Notes: generated by a model not told the origin, from the letters alone. 21,388 bases of DNA from Ramlibacter sp. (GCA_025351615.1 JANXVP010000345.1:1-21388); one strand, 5' to 3'. Numbered from the stretch's first letter, positions 1 through 6,980 are shown. Numbers and translations: made by a program.

Positions 1-880
1 GGTATTTCACTGGGCTGAGCCCCTGCAACCCGAGCTTAATGCGCTCGTGGTTGTAGTAGTGAACGTAATCATGAACGCCAGACTCAAGCTGCCCAACGCT
101 GTCGAACTGGGCGAGACGGAAGAATTCCGCCTTGAGCGTGCCGAAGAAACTCTCGATTGCGGCATTGTCAAAGCAGTCACCTTTCCGGCTCATGCTCTGC
201 GTGACGCCGTGACGCGCAAGCACGTCCCGGTAGGGCCCCATCTTGTAATGCCAGCCCTGATCGGAGTGCACGATCAGCCCAGCGGCACCGCCGATCCGAG
301 GCAACGCCGCCGCGAGCGTGTCCAACACCAGCTCAAACACGGGGCGCCTGGCCATCCGGTGCGCGATGATCTCGCCGTTGTACAGATCCATGCAGGCTGA
401 CAGGTAAAGCTTGTGCCCTCTCACGTTGAATTCGGTGATGTCGGTCGCCCACTTCTGGGCAGGAGCCACCGCTGTGAAGTCGCGCTGCAGCACATTGGGC
501 ACGTGCACATCGCTCAGGCCGTGGACACGCCGGTAGCGCCTCTTTGCTCGTATTAGTGAGCGCAGCCCCATCTGTTGCATGAGGCGCTGCACGCACTTGT
601 GGTTGACTGGCTTCGACATCGAATCGCACAGCGCCGCGGCTATCCGTCTGTAGCCGTAGCGCCCCTTATGCTCGGTGTAGACGGCGCATATCTGAGTCTT
701 CATGTCGCTGTGCTTGTCGGCACGCTGCAGTGCCTGGCACTGATAGTAGAAAGTGCTGCGGGCAAGGCCGGCGACCTGCAGTAGGACTGCCAATTTGTGG
801 TCTCGCCTCAATCCGAGGATCGTGCGAGCTTTGTCGCCGCAACTGATCTTCTCGCTCGGATCAAGGCGTGCAATTTTTTT
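1..880 (-). CDS. IS3-family (IS150-type) transposase OrfB, 3' end cut by window edge
   Basis: Catalytic half of an IS3-family transposase (rve integrase fold, DDE chemistry). It is read on the minus strand in the -1 frame relative to OrfA and is open from the A7 run at 874-880 to base 1 with no stop. The HTH_21-type segment contains GYRRIAAAL near 630-660. The catalytic residues are visible: Asp in ATDITEF (codon 440-442), Asp in VHSDQGWHY (260-262) and Glu in NAAIESFFGTLKAEF (152-154). The second Asp and the Glu are 35 residues apart, the classic DD(35)E spacing. The edge reads YYNHERIKLGLQGLSPVKY, the usual near-terminal IS3 motif, so only a few residues are missing. No separate start codon is obvious, so expression is probably as an OrfAB fusion by frameshifting. 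It looks functional. Family and catalytic assignment are firm; the exact IS name is not determinable. Confidence 0.93.
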
Positions 881-1338
881 AGGTACGCTACCTCCGCGCG
901 CAACTGCTCGTTCTCTTCGCGCAGGTCCGGTGTTGGATCGCTTGAGCCCGTGCTCGGTGGCACGGGGTGACCTCGTGTCGGCTTCATATCGGGACGCCCT
1001 CGTTTCCTGCCTTCAAGTTCTGCGACGGTACCCGTGTCGAGTTTGCGCCGCCAGACCACGACTTGGTTGGGATTGCGGATGTCATAGATTGCAGCCACCT
1101 GTCGGCTTGACAGCTGCTCTCGGTCCTGGTGGGACAGCACCTGCATCTTGAATTGCGCACTGTAGACGCTGCGCTTGCGCTGCAACCCGGCGATGCCATG
1201 CAGCCGGTAGTGACTCACCCAGGTACGGATCTTCTCCTCTGGCACCGACCAGCGCCGTGCCAGCAGCTTCGCGCCGCCGTCACCGGCCAAAAAGCTCTTG
1301 ACGACCTTCAGCTTGAAAGCTGATTCGTACTTGACCAT
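808..1338 (-). CDS. IS3-family transposase OrfA
   Basis: DNA-binding subunit of the insertion sequence, 176 aa. An N-terminal helix-turn-helix (KLKVVKSFLAGDGGAKLLAR, residues about 10-30) is followed by a second HTH-like block (KMQVLSHQDREQLSSRQVAAI). A C-terminal leucine-zipper-like segment (LREENEQLRAEVAYLKKLHA, about 138-158) is typical of IS150-type OrfA. The ATG at 1338 has a strong ribosome site (AAAGGGG, four bases upstream). The OrfB frame is entered by a -1 slip inside codons 153-155. The short OrfA-only tail after the slip (LHALIRARRS...) is the product made without frameshifting. The family also acts as a regulator of transposition; that part is family knowledge. Confidence 0.93.
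   Translation of the reverse strand: MVKYESAFKLKVVKSFLAGDGGAKLLARRWSVPEEKIRTWVSHYRLHGIAGLQRKRSVYSAQFKMQVLSHQDREQLSSRQVAAIYDIRNPNQVVVWRRKLDTGTVAELEGRKRGRPDMKPTRGHPVPPSTGSSDPTPDLREENEQLRAEVAYLKKLHALIRARRSVAATKLARSSD
874..880 (-). promoter_or_regulatory. Programmed -1 frameshift slippery site (A AAA AAA) of the IS
   Basis: Read on the minus strand the sequence is CTA AAA AAA TTG in the OrfA frame, giving the canonical A AAA AAA heptamer. A one-base backward slip joins LKK of OrfA to IARLDPSEK of OrfB. Position (just after the leucine zipper) and frame change are exactly those expected for IS3-family OrfAB production. A downstream stimulatory hairpin was not evaluated. Confidence 0.8.
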
Positions 1339-1352
1339 AAAACCCCTTTAAG

Positions 1353-1379
1353 TTCGTCCAACTTCTGGGGGTCAGTTCA
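1353..1379 (-). repeat. Terminal inverted repeat, orfA-proximal end of the IS
   Basis: Reading inward from 1379 on the minus strand the end starts TGAACTGACCCCCAGAAGTT, with the TG...CA terminus and C-run typical of IS150-type ends. It lies 15 bases upstream of the orfA start. The partner repeat is beyond the left edge, so the length of the repeat and the target duplication cannot be confirmed. The outer boundary 1379/1380 is set by the TG terminus and the change to unrelated IS3 debris. Confidence 0.65.
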
Positions 1380-1408
1380 CTTCCGTGGAGGCTGGTTGGT
1401 TTAAGTCA

Positions 1409-1488
1409 AGCCGCCATCATGGCGGTCTGACTGGCTAGTTGCCGGTAATAGTTTGCCTCAGCTTCTGCCGGCGGTATGTACCCGATGA
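1409..1488 (-). pseudogene. Remnant: C-terminus of a second IS3-family OrfB
   Basis: The minus strand encodes IGYIPPAEAEANYYRQLASQ followed by TAMMAA and a TGA stop at about 1409-1411. The GY(I/V)PPAEAEANYYRQ motif is the usual last stretch of IS3-group OrfB proteins, and the bases after the stop (TTAAACCAACCAGCCTCC) resemble the right end of those elements. Nothing upstream of 1488 continues the protein, and the terminal repeat is interrupted at 1379/1380 by the intact IS. It is therefore a truncated older element, distinct from the IS150-type copy. Confidence 0.7.
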
Positions 1489-1860
1489 GCTGCTATATCC
1501 GTGCCGACGACGCGTACCGTTGCCCAGCTGGCGAGAGGCTACGCCGGCGCCAGACCACGCTTGAGAAGGACATCAACGTCCATGCCTACTGGACCAACAC
1601 GTGCTCCGGTTGCCGTTTGAGAGCCCAGTACACCACGGGCAAGGAGCGTCGGGGTGCGGCGCTGGGAACACGAAGAGGTGCCTGAACGGCTTCAGCGAGG
1701 CTTGATCGACGGCCGCAGCAGATGACCGTGCGAAAAGGCGCCCCATGGAGCACGTGTTCGGCACGCTGAAGCACTGTAAAACGATGCTGGATGCATTACC
1801 GACCCTGCGCCGTGACACCGCCGGCGATTGTGTTGCCCATCAGACGGTATGGTCCTTGTT
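1489..1860 (+). pseudogene. Degenerate IS1182-type transposase fragment
   Basis: The plus strand carries the C-terminal part of an IS1182-type DDE transposase in several frames. The first piece reads YRCPAGERLRRRQTTLEKD and then YWTNTCSGCRLRAQYTTGKE, with the Cys-x2-Cys pair common before the RRxxRWEHE motif. After a frameshift near 1650 a second frame gives RRVRRWEHEEVPERLQRGL, which ends in a stop. A third frame gives MEHVFGTLKHCKTML, equivalent to the usual VEHPFGTLK motif. N-terminal and central domains are missing. At least two frameshifts make it inactive. Its 3' edge abuts or slightly overlaps the end of the mgtC-like gene. Confidence 0.72.
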
Positions 1861-2361
1861 GCTGATCTGAGCTTCTGTTTTTTCCTCTTTTTCAGAATTT
1901 CGAGAGTCGCCTTTCCATTTGCTGGTAGCGCGCTCGAGCGGCCCGCCAAAAATCAGTACCAACAGCATGGCGGCCATCGCACAGGTTGCCAGTACGTATT
2001 GACCAGAGCCGTAGGTTGCACCCAGGATTGCACAAGCCCAAAGACTCGCTGCAGTGGTAAGACCATGCACGCTGTTGCTGTGGTCTTCGCGAATGATCAC
2101 GCCTGCACCTAGGAAGCCGATTCCGGTGATCAAGCCTTGAAGAACACGACTGACATCTTGTGCGTCTGCGCCTGACAGCCCCCCGACTAGCAATACCACC
2201 AACGCGGCACCGATGGAAACCAGTGAATGGGTGCGAACACCCGCAGCCTTATGGTGCATCCACCGGTTCAGTCCCAGAATCATGCCCGCCGCCGTGGCGA
2301 GCCCGAGCCGCAGTACGATTTCGGAAAGATCGATGGAAGTGCTCGCAAGGACCATAGTCAT
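1840..2361 (-). CDS. MgtC/SapB-family inner-membrane protein
   Basis: Predicted 173-aa polytopic membrane protein of the MgtC/SapB family. The diagnostic blocks are present: RLGLATAAGMILGLNRW, KAAGVRTHSLVSIGAAL, then LITGIGFLGAGVIIRE and HGLTTAASLWACAILGA. Four to five hydrophobic helices are expected, followed by a charged hydrophilic tail (KWKGDSRNSEKEEK...). The family's conserved acidic pair in the first loop (usually GxER) is replaced here by GLNR. I chose the ATG at 2361 because longer starts would run into the upstream ParB-like gene; an ATG at 2355 is the alternative, and neither has a clear Shine-Dalgarno. It sits 19 bp downstream of the ParB-like gene in the same direction, so the two are probably cotranscribed. 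MgtC members are linked to low-Mg growth and regulation of ATP synthase in pathogens; this copy's role is unknown. Its 3' end borders IS1182 debris. Confidence 0.88.
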   Translation of the reverse strand: MTMVLASTSIDLSEIVLRLGLATAAGMILGLNRWMHHKAAGVRTHSLVSIGAALVVLLVGGLSGADAQDVSRVLQGLITGIGFLGAGVIIREDHSNSVHGLTTAASLWACAILGATYGSGQYVLATCAMAAMLLVLIFGGPLERATSKWKGDSRNSEKEEKTEAQISNKDHTV

Positions 2362-2380
2362 CGACGACGGATTAATACGC

Positions 2381-2998
2381 TCACAATTTCCCCACCCAAC
2401 CTGGCAAATAGCTGGCCTCAGGGCGCTTTGCCAACTCACACGCGAGCACAAGCGCAGCTTCCATCGACTTCGCTATTTGACGCTTGTCGATTCTCGTGCG
2501 GAAATAATCGGACCACAAAAACTCGCTGAAAGGGGTGACTTCCTTCGCAAATGCACCGGCGCGTCGAGCTAGACCGGCCAGGCTTCGGTAATGGTCGTTC
2601 TTAAGGCCGGAGATGGTCCGGGGGATGCGTCGGAAGTCCACTCGCTTGCCGGTTTCGTCGAAAGGATGGGCCCATTGATGGAATTCCATGACATGCCAAA
2701 ACGTATCGGGCTCTAGCCAGGATAGATCCTTCAACACGGTGAGATGAACAGTTTTTTGCTGCTCTTCGAGCAAGGCCATGCCCAGGTGGTGATGGTCCAA
2801 AACGTAATACCGCCGCTTGGGGCCGAGCACGGTCGGAAACCAATGCTGGTCAAGTACGGATTGACGCTGCTTTTTGGACAGAAGCTTCCATTCCTCGCGC
2901 TTTTGTTTCACTTCCGCGTACCCTACCGTCACCTGCGTAGGTAGAAGGTCTGCCAGCTTGGCCTTGACCACAAATTGATTCGAAAAGACCACGGTCAT
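2381..2998 (-). CDS. ParB/Srx-fold putative nuclease (ParBc_2-like)
   Basis: A 205-aa protein resembling the 'putative ParB-like nuclease' family (ParBc_2, PF08857). The N-terminal half has the layout LLPTQVTVGYAEVKQKREEW, then YYVLDHHHLGMALLE, corresponding to the ParB-type x-D-x-H-H motif, and a long W/F/H-rich second half (WLEPDTFWHVMEFHQWAHPF). It has no helix-turn-helix of chromosomal ParB and no ParA partner nearby, so a segregation role is unlikely. Members are widespread as single genes and poorly characterised. It is first in a minus-strand pair with the MgtC-like gene. Base composition is lower in GC than the core genes to the right, in keeping with an accessory origin next to IS elements. 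Start at 2998 is the only early ATG; the ribosome site is weak. Confidence 0.82.
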   Translation of the reverse strand: MTVVFSNQFVVKAKLADLLPTQVTVGYAEVKQKREEWKLLSKKQRQSVLDQHWFPTVLGPKRRYYVLDHHHLGMALLEEQQKTVHLTVLKDLSWLEPDTFWHVMEFHQWAHPFDETGKRVDFRRIPRTISGLKNDHYRSLAGLARRAGAFAKEVTPFSEFLWSDYFRTRIDKRQIAKSMEAALVLACELAKRPEASYLPGWVGKL

Positions 2999-3066
2999 CT
3001 TTCACTTAGCAGGTTAACGGGTGGGGCAGGATTTTATCGCACCATTGGGCGGCGCGCTGCGCAGGC

Positions 3067-3330
3067 TTGGCCGGATCACAGCCGGGGCGGCAGACAAGCT
3101 TGGTCGACCGGGTGTACCTGTTCGGCAGCAGGGTCCGTGGCGACACCCGGCCTGATAGTGCCATCGCTATTGCAGTTGAACTCGACCTTGAAGAGTTGAT
3201 CGGCCGCGACCACACCACCGGCGTCCACATCTGGCTTTCGGAATCCGCCGGCTGGATTGATGAGCTGCAGGAAGCCAGGAAAAAGGCCGCCGAGGTGGCT
3301 GGACTCGTTCAAGGTGCGGATGCTCCGCTC
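3067..3330 (+). pseudogene. Decayed MNT-type nucleotidyltransferase, catalytic Asp residues lost
   Basis: The plus strand encodes RVYLFGSRVRGDTRPDSAIA followed by IAVELDLEELIG, clearly the NTP_transf_2 (minimal nucleotidyltransferase, MntA-like) core whose normal form is GSRARGDxRPDSDIDLAV. Both aspartates of the DxD metal site are alanine here (GCC and GCT instead of GAC/GAT). No good ATG or ribosome site precedes it; the nearest in-frame start is TTG at 3067, and a stop lies at 3007. After GWIDELQEARKK the family resemblance fades, suggesting a downstream frameshift or truncation. No HEPN toxin partner is adjacent. I regard it as a relic of a MNT antitoxin or related gene; a non-catalytic binding protein is the less likely alternative. 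The rest of 3003-3366 shows nothing else. Confidence 0.6.
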
Positions 3331-3367
3331 GCGCTTGTTGCTCGGCCATTTAGCCGAGCCCGCGCCG

Positions 3368-3541
3368 CTAGCGAATGCCCAGCAGGTTCCGCACCTCTTT
3401 GGCGCTCTCCGGGTCGCCGCGCAGAACCTCCTTCAGGCGCTCCGGCGTGGTGTCCAGGCTTGCGGCCCACGCGCACAGTTTTTCGTCGTGCTCGCTGAAG
3501 TCCTCGTTGTCCAGTCGGGCAATGTGGCTCTCGTCTGCCAT
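3368..3541 (-). CDS. Small DUF3606-like protein
   Basis: A 57-aa acidic protein (MADESHIARLDNEDF then DEKLCAWAASLDTTPERLKE and ending EVRNLLGIR). The pattern of a tryptophan-containing helix followed by a G/D-V-T-x-E-x-L-K turn and a second helix matches the DUF3606 type of small bacterial proteins, usually 55-65 aa. I chose ATG 3541 over ATG 3550 because GGATG lies a few bases upstream of the former; both are in frame. Function is unknown. It stands alone on the minus strand beside the decayed nucleotidyltransferase, with no gene close enough to suggest an operon. Confidence 0.6.
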   Translation of the reverse strand: MADESHIARLDNEDFSEHDEKLCAWAASLDTTPERLKEVLRGDPESAKEVRNLLGIR

Positions 3542-3640
3542 GGCGGTCATCCATCGTAAAACTACAGCATAGGGAGCCCTGTCCTCTGCATGTGTAGGAC
3601 GGCGTCGGCAAATTGCAACGCGACCTATTAGAATGGTTTC

Positions 3641-4051
3641 ATGGTGCCTCCCCCGTTACCGGTTCAACCGGATATCGTGCTTCCGCCCGATCCTGTGCCG
3701 GGTGGAGCGGCACCATTCGATGCGACATCGACAACCGTCTTCCAGGCGAAGATGAAGCGCGCGCCGCTGTGGTTCTGCTCTTTCCTGGCGGGAAACAGCC
3801 GAGAGAAACGCCGGCTGCGCGACGAGTTGGCCATGATGAAGGGCGCCTGGCCGCTGCTGATGAAGCAGCGCAATGGCGGGACCTGGACCACGGACGACAA
3901 GGCCAAGCTCAAGTCGATGGTCCGGTCGGCCTCGTCGGTCAGCCCCTACCTCTTCATCTGGGCGATCCCCGGCTCGATGCTGCTGCTGCCTCTGCTGGCC
4001 TGGTTCCTCGACCGCCAGCGCAAGCAGCGCGCACGCAAGTCCGCGCCCTGA
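3641..4051 (+). CDS. Small membrane protein with LETM1-like segment
   Basis: A 136-aa protein not assignable with certainty. Residues 1-37 are proline-rich and may not be translated; an internal ATG at 3752 (MKRAPLWFCSF) is an alternative start. The middle is a basic amphipathic region (REKRRLRDELAMMKGAWPLL), and residues 105-125 form one hydrophobic helix, PYLFIWAIPGSMLLLPLLAW, followed by a Lys/Arg-rich end. The PxxxxxxxPGSxLLLPLL pattern after a helical LxDELxxM stretch resembles the ribosome-binding domain of LETM1-like proteins (PFxxFxxVPxxxLLLPxxL), but the protein is far shorter and the resemblance is by eye only. It is isolated between the DUF3606-like gene and an empty stretch. A TAGAAT box just upstream (3629-3634) is a possible -10. 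Confidence 0.6.
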   Translation: MVPPPLPVQPDIVLPPDPVPGGAAPFDATSTTVFQAKMKRAPLWFCSFLAGNSREKRRLRDELAMMKGAWPLLMKQRNGGTWTTDDKAKLKSMVRSASSVSPYLFIWAIPGSMLLLPLLAWFLDRQRKQRARKSAP

Positions 4052-4099
4052 AATTCCCCGACCCCGGCCTCGGCGGCGCCGAGCCAATTCTTCAGCGCC

Positions 4100-4348
4100 G
4101 TTCGTTTTTACTGGCAGTGTCCGTGTCCGCGAAATAGCTGGACTCACCACCCCGATTCCAGAAATCGTTCTTGCTGGCGTCGCGTGCGTGGTCCACGCGC
4201 GTGTCCTCCGGCAAAGCGCCGAAGAGCGTCGTGTCCAGTTCCCCGGCTGTGGTGGATCGCCCGGACTGCGCGATGGTGTGAAGGCCCGTGCAATGGCCCG
4301 CCATGCGACGGCGAAGGCGGCAAGAATTCGATTTGGCTGCTCGTTCAT
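4100..4348 (-). other. Possible split small gene (frameshift); otherwise empty interval
   Basis: The interval 4052-4476 has no convincing intact gene. On the minus strand, MNEQPNRILAAFAVAWRAIA starts at 4348 and looks protein-like for about 30 residues before turning into low-quality sequence. In the neighbouring frame a different stretch begins, GELDTTLFGALPEDTRVDHA then DASKNDFWNRGGESSYFADT, ending near 4092. A -1 shift around 4240-4270 would join them into a protein of about 85 aa. Neither half matches a family I recognise. It may be a decayed gene, a sequencing error or chance. Confidence 0.25.
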
Positions 4349-4444
4349 GCGCGTCCATTTCAGCACGAAAGCCGGTCTTTCAGGGACCGGATCCGGCCGG
4401 ATAGAATCCCCCGATTGGCGGACACCCAGCGTTAGGAAAGCGAC

Positions 4445-4480
4445 ATGGCGGCGACAGACGCAACAGCACGGACGACATGA
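4445..4480 (+). CDS. Possible 11-codon leader ORF overlapping the next start
   Basis: ATG at 4445 has a good ribosome site (AGGAAAG, four bases upstream) and encodes MAATDATARTT before a TGA. That TGA overlaps the ATG of the following 101-aa gene as ATGA. The 101-aa gene has no strong ribosome site of its own, so translational coupling through this mini-ORF is plausible. Alternatively the mini-ORF is the displaced true N-terminus of that gene. Confidence 0.3.
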   Translation: MAATDATARTT

Positions 4481-4782
4481 GCAGGGTCATCCGGTTCGAT
4501 CAGTTCCTGCCAGTCGAAAAGAGCAAATACCTGTTGGCCATCGAGTCGGCATTGCTGGATGTCGGGAGCTTCGAGGTTTCCAAAATGGAAATCACGCCGC
4601 CCCTGATGCCTGGCGGAGTGACGGCGCTGGTGACCGTCAAGCTGGCCTCAAGCGCCATCGCGTTCAGCTACGAAGACTCGCCTGACTGCAGCTGGGTATT
4701 GGGGTTCGAGGACGATCTCGGAGCCGGCCGCTTCGGCGCAGCGACTGTCCGGTCCGAGGCGCTCCCCGATTCGGCTGGCTGA
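4477..4782 (+). CDS. Hypothetical protein, 101 aa
   Basis: No family recognised. The protein is soluble-looking, with no membrane helix or signal peptide. The N-terminal part RFDQFLPVEKSKYLLAIESA is helical and the remainder alternates hydrophobic residues (VTALVTVKLASSAIAFSYED), suggesting a small alpha/beta or beta-sheet domain. It begins with an ATGA overlap with an 11-codon upstream ORF. It ends 90 bp before the likely start of the hybrid histidine kinase on the same strand, so cotranscription with the kinase is possible. Codon usage matches the GC-rich neighbours, which supports a real gene. Confidence 0.5.
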   Translation: MSRVIRFDQFLPVEKSKYLLAIESALLDVGSFEVSKMEITPPLMPGGVTALVTVKLASSAIAFSYEDSPDCSWVLGFEDDLGAGRFGAATVRSEALPDSAG

Positions 4783-4871
4783 AATTCGGGCGACGGCTGT
4801 AGTTGCCGTCCTACAACCCCGGGCGCTCTTTCCCGCTAGCGTCGACAAAACGAATTTGCTGTGGGCGCAAA

Positions 4872-6971
4872 GTGAATGACACTGGTGAAGACGAACTGCT
4901 CAAGGCTGTTGCGCGCCGCAATGCCGACACGATCCTGAAAGTGCGGCAACAGGCGGAGCAGGAGCTGGTACAGGCCCGGGACGCGCTCGAACGCAAGACG
5001 TCCGAACTGGCCGTTTCGCTGTCGGCCATGAAGGCCACGCTCGATTCCGTTTCGGACGCCATCCTGGTGATCGACGCGGGGCTCCGCATCACCGCGATGA
5101 ATGAGAGGGCGGTCCGGATGTGGCAACGGCCCGGAACGGTATTTCATCCACGCAGCCACGCCGAATTGCTGGACCAGATCGCGTCGTTCTTCGAGGACCC
5201 CGCAGCGTTCAGGATGCGCGTCCAGGAAATCTACCGCCACGCGCCCGACACCACGTTCGACCTGCTGACTCCGCTCGATGGCCGCGTGATCGAACGCCAG
5301 TCGCGTCCACAAATCGTTCAGGGCCGCGTTGTCGGCCGGGTCTGGATCTACCGCGATATCACCGAGCGCAAGTTCGCCGAGCAGGACCGAGACGAGCTGG
5401 TGCGGGAGCTCGAGGCGGCCAACGCGCGGATGTCCACCCTGTTTCGCCAGGCGCCCGCGTTCATGTGCGTGATGCGCGGACCGGAGCAAATCTTCGAGCT
5501 GGTCAACGACCGCTGCGCGCAGCTCGTGGGCGGACGGGAGTTGCTTGGCAAGTCGCTGCTGGAGGCTTTGCCGGAGCTCGCGGGCCAGGGCTTCATCGAG
5601 CTGCTGGACCAGGTGTACCGCAGTGGCGAGTCCTATGTCGGCACCGGCGTGGCGCTGCGGCTTCAGCGGCACGCATCCGGGCCGATGGACGATGTGTACG
5701 TGAATTTCGTCTACATGGCGCTGCGCGACGCACATGGCGCTGTCTCGGGCGTATTTGTGCACGGCGTCGATGTCACCGACCACAAGCGGGCGGAAAGCGA
5801 CTTGCAGCGGCTCTCGGTGGATCTCGCTGACGCCGACCGCCGCAAGACCGAATTCCTCGCCACGCTGGCCCACGAATTGCGCAATCCACTGGCCCCGATG
5901 AGCAATGGACTGCAGATCATCCGCCGTGCGTCGGGCAATGCCGCCGCGATCGACAAGGCCGTCGGCATGATGGAGCGGCAGCTTTCACAGATGGTGCACC
6001 TGGTGGACGACCTGCTGGATATCGCGCGTATCAGCCGGGGCACGGTCGAACTTAAAACGGAGCATGTCAATTTGAAGGCGATCGTTGCCGGTGCCGTGGA
6101 GGCCAGCCTGCCGCTGATCGAGGCCGCCGGCCACCAGCTTTCGGTCGATCTGCCGCAGGAGCCGCTCATGCTCGAAGCCGACCCGACCCGACTTGGCCAG
6201 GTTGTGAGCAATCTGCTGAACAACGCGGCCCGGTACACCCCCCGGTCTGGCCGCATCGAGCTGGCGGTGCGCCGGGACGCAAACCAGGTTCTGCTCACCG
6301 TGACGGACACGGGTGTCGGCATCGCGCGCGAATCGCTGGAGCCGGCGTTCGAAATGTTCACGCAGATTGGCCGCACGACTGAGCGCGCCCAGGGCGGCCT
6401 TGGCATCGGTCTGTCGCTGGTGCGGCGGCTCGTGGAACTGCATGGCGGCACAGTGGCCGCCGAAAGCCCAGGACCGGGTCGAGGCAGCACCTTCTCGGTG
6501 CGATTGCCGCTTGCCGATCCTCAAGCCGGACCGGCTGCAGGCCAGGGGCCGGACGCTGCGCCGTCGCCGCACGAAGGAACGCGCGGCTTGCGAGTGCTGG
6601 TGGTGGACGACAACGTCGACGCGGCGGAGACCCTGGCCTCCTTCCTGGAGCTGGAGGGCAATGCGACACTGGTCGCGGCCGACGGCCCACACGCGCTGGC
6701 CGCTGCGGTCTCTTTCCGGCCTGAGGTGATGTTCCTGGACATCGGGATGCCGCGGATGAACGGCTACGAAGTCGCGCAGGCGCTGCGGCAGATTCCCGGT
6801 CTCGAATCCGTCGTGATCGTGGCGCTGACCGGCTGGGGCACGCAAGCGGACCGGAACCGGTCGCGCGAAGCTGGCTTCGACCTGCACCTGACCAAGCCGG
6901 CTGACCTGGCCGTCATCGACCAGCTGCTGGCGCGCCTGCGACACGGAACCTTTTCGGCAGCGACCGGTTGA
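4872..6971 (+). CDS. Soluble PAS-PAS hybrid histidine kinase/response regulator
   Basis: About 699 aa, cytoplasmic, with no membrane helix. Order of domains (counted from GTG 4872): coiled coil about 15-50 (RQQAEQELVQARDALERKTS), PAS 1 about 53-165 ending YRDITERK, PAS 2 about 190-310 ending VDVTDHKRAE, HisKA with phospho-His 334 in FLATLAHELRNPLAPM, HATPase_c about 430-550 with N-box NLLNNAARYT, G1 DTGVGI and G2 GGLGIGLSLV, then a C-terminal receiver about 570-690 with VVDDN, phospho-Asp 623 in MFLDIGMPRMNGYEVA, and the conserved Lys in LTKPAD. The input sensed is unknown; PAS 1 lacks the LOV cysteine motif. An open frame extends upstream to TTG 4803, but that N-terminus is atypical; GTG 4872 is preferred. 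The receiver has no output domain, so the signal goes to an unlinked phosphotransfer or diffusible regulator. Confidence 0.93.
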   Translation: MNDTGEDELLKAVARRNADTILKVRQQAEQELVQARDALERKTSELAVSLSAMKATLDSVSDAILVIDAGLRITAMNERAVRMWQRPGTVFHPRSHAELLDQIASFFEDPAAFRMRVQEIYRHAPDTTFDLLTPLDGRVIERQSRPQIVQGRVVGRVWIYRDITERKFAEQDRDELVRELEAANARMSTLFRQAPAFMCVMRGPEQIFELVNDRCAQLVGGRELLGKSLLEALPELAGQGFIELLDQVYRSGESYVGTGVALRLQRHASGPMDDVYVNFVYMALRDAHGAVSGVFVHGVDVTDHKRAESDLQRLSVDLADADRRKTEFLATLAHELRNPLAPMSNGLQIIRRASGNAAAIDKAVGMMERQLSQMVHLVDDLLDIARISRGTVELKTEHVNLKAIVAGAVEASLPLIEAAGHQLSVDLPQEPLMLEADPTRLGQVVSNLLNNAARYTPRSGRIELAVRRDANQVLLTVTDTGVGIARESLEPAFEMFTQIGRTTERAQGGLGIGLSLVRRLVELHGGTVAAESPGPGRGSTFSVRLPLADPQAGPAAGQGPDAAPSPHEGTRGLRVLVVDDNVDAAETLASFLELEGNATLVAADGPHALAAAVSFRPEVMFLDIGMPRMNGYEVAQALRQIPGLESVVIVALTGWGTQADRNRSREAGFDLHLTKPADLAVIDQLLARLRHGTFSAATG

Positions 6972-6980
6972 AAGCGCTGC

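Noticed and set aside
47..400. Plus-strand ORF of 117 codons at the left edge
   Set aside because: It is the antisense of the IS3-family OrfB, which has continuous conserved motifs on the minus strand.
2381..2998. Chromosome-partitioning ParB
   Set aside because: No helix-turn-helix, no ParA neighbour and no parS-like sites noticed; the ParBc_2-type label fits better.
3656..4366. Minus-strand ORF of 236 codons
   Set aside because: Most of it is Arg-rich antisense of the LETM1-like gene; only its first 30 residues look protein-like and are treated under the possible split gene.
4836..5873. Minus-strand ORF of 345 codons under the hybrid kinase
   Set aside because: Shadow in high-GC sequence; the plus-strand kinase has complete PAS and HisKA motifs.
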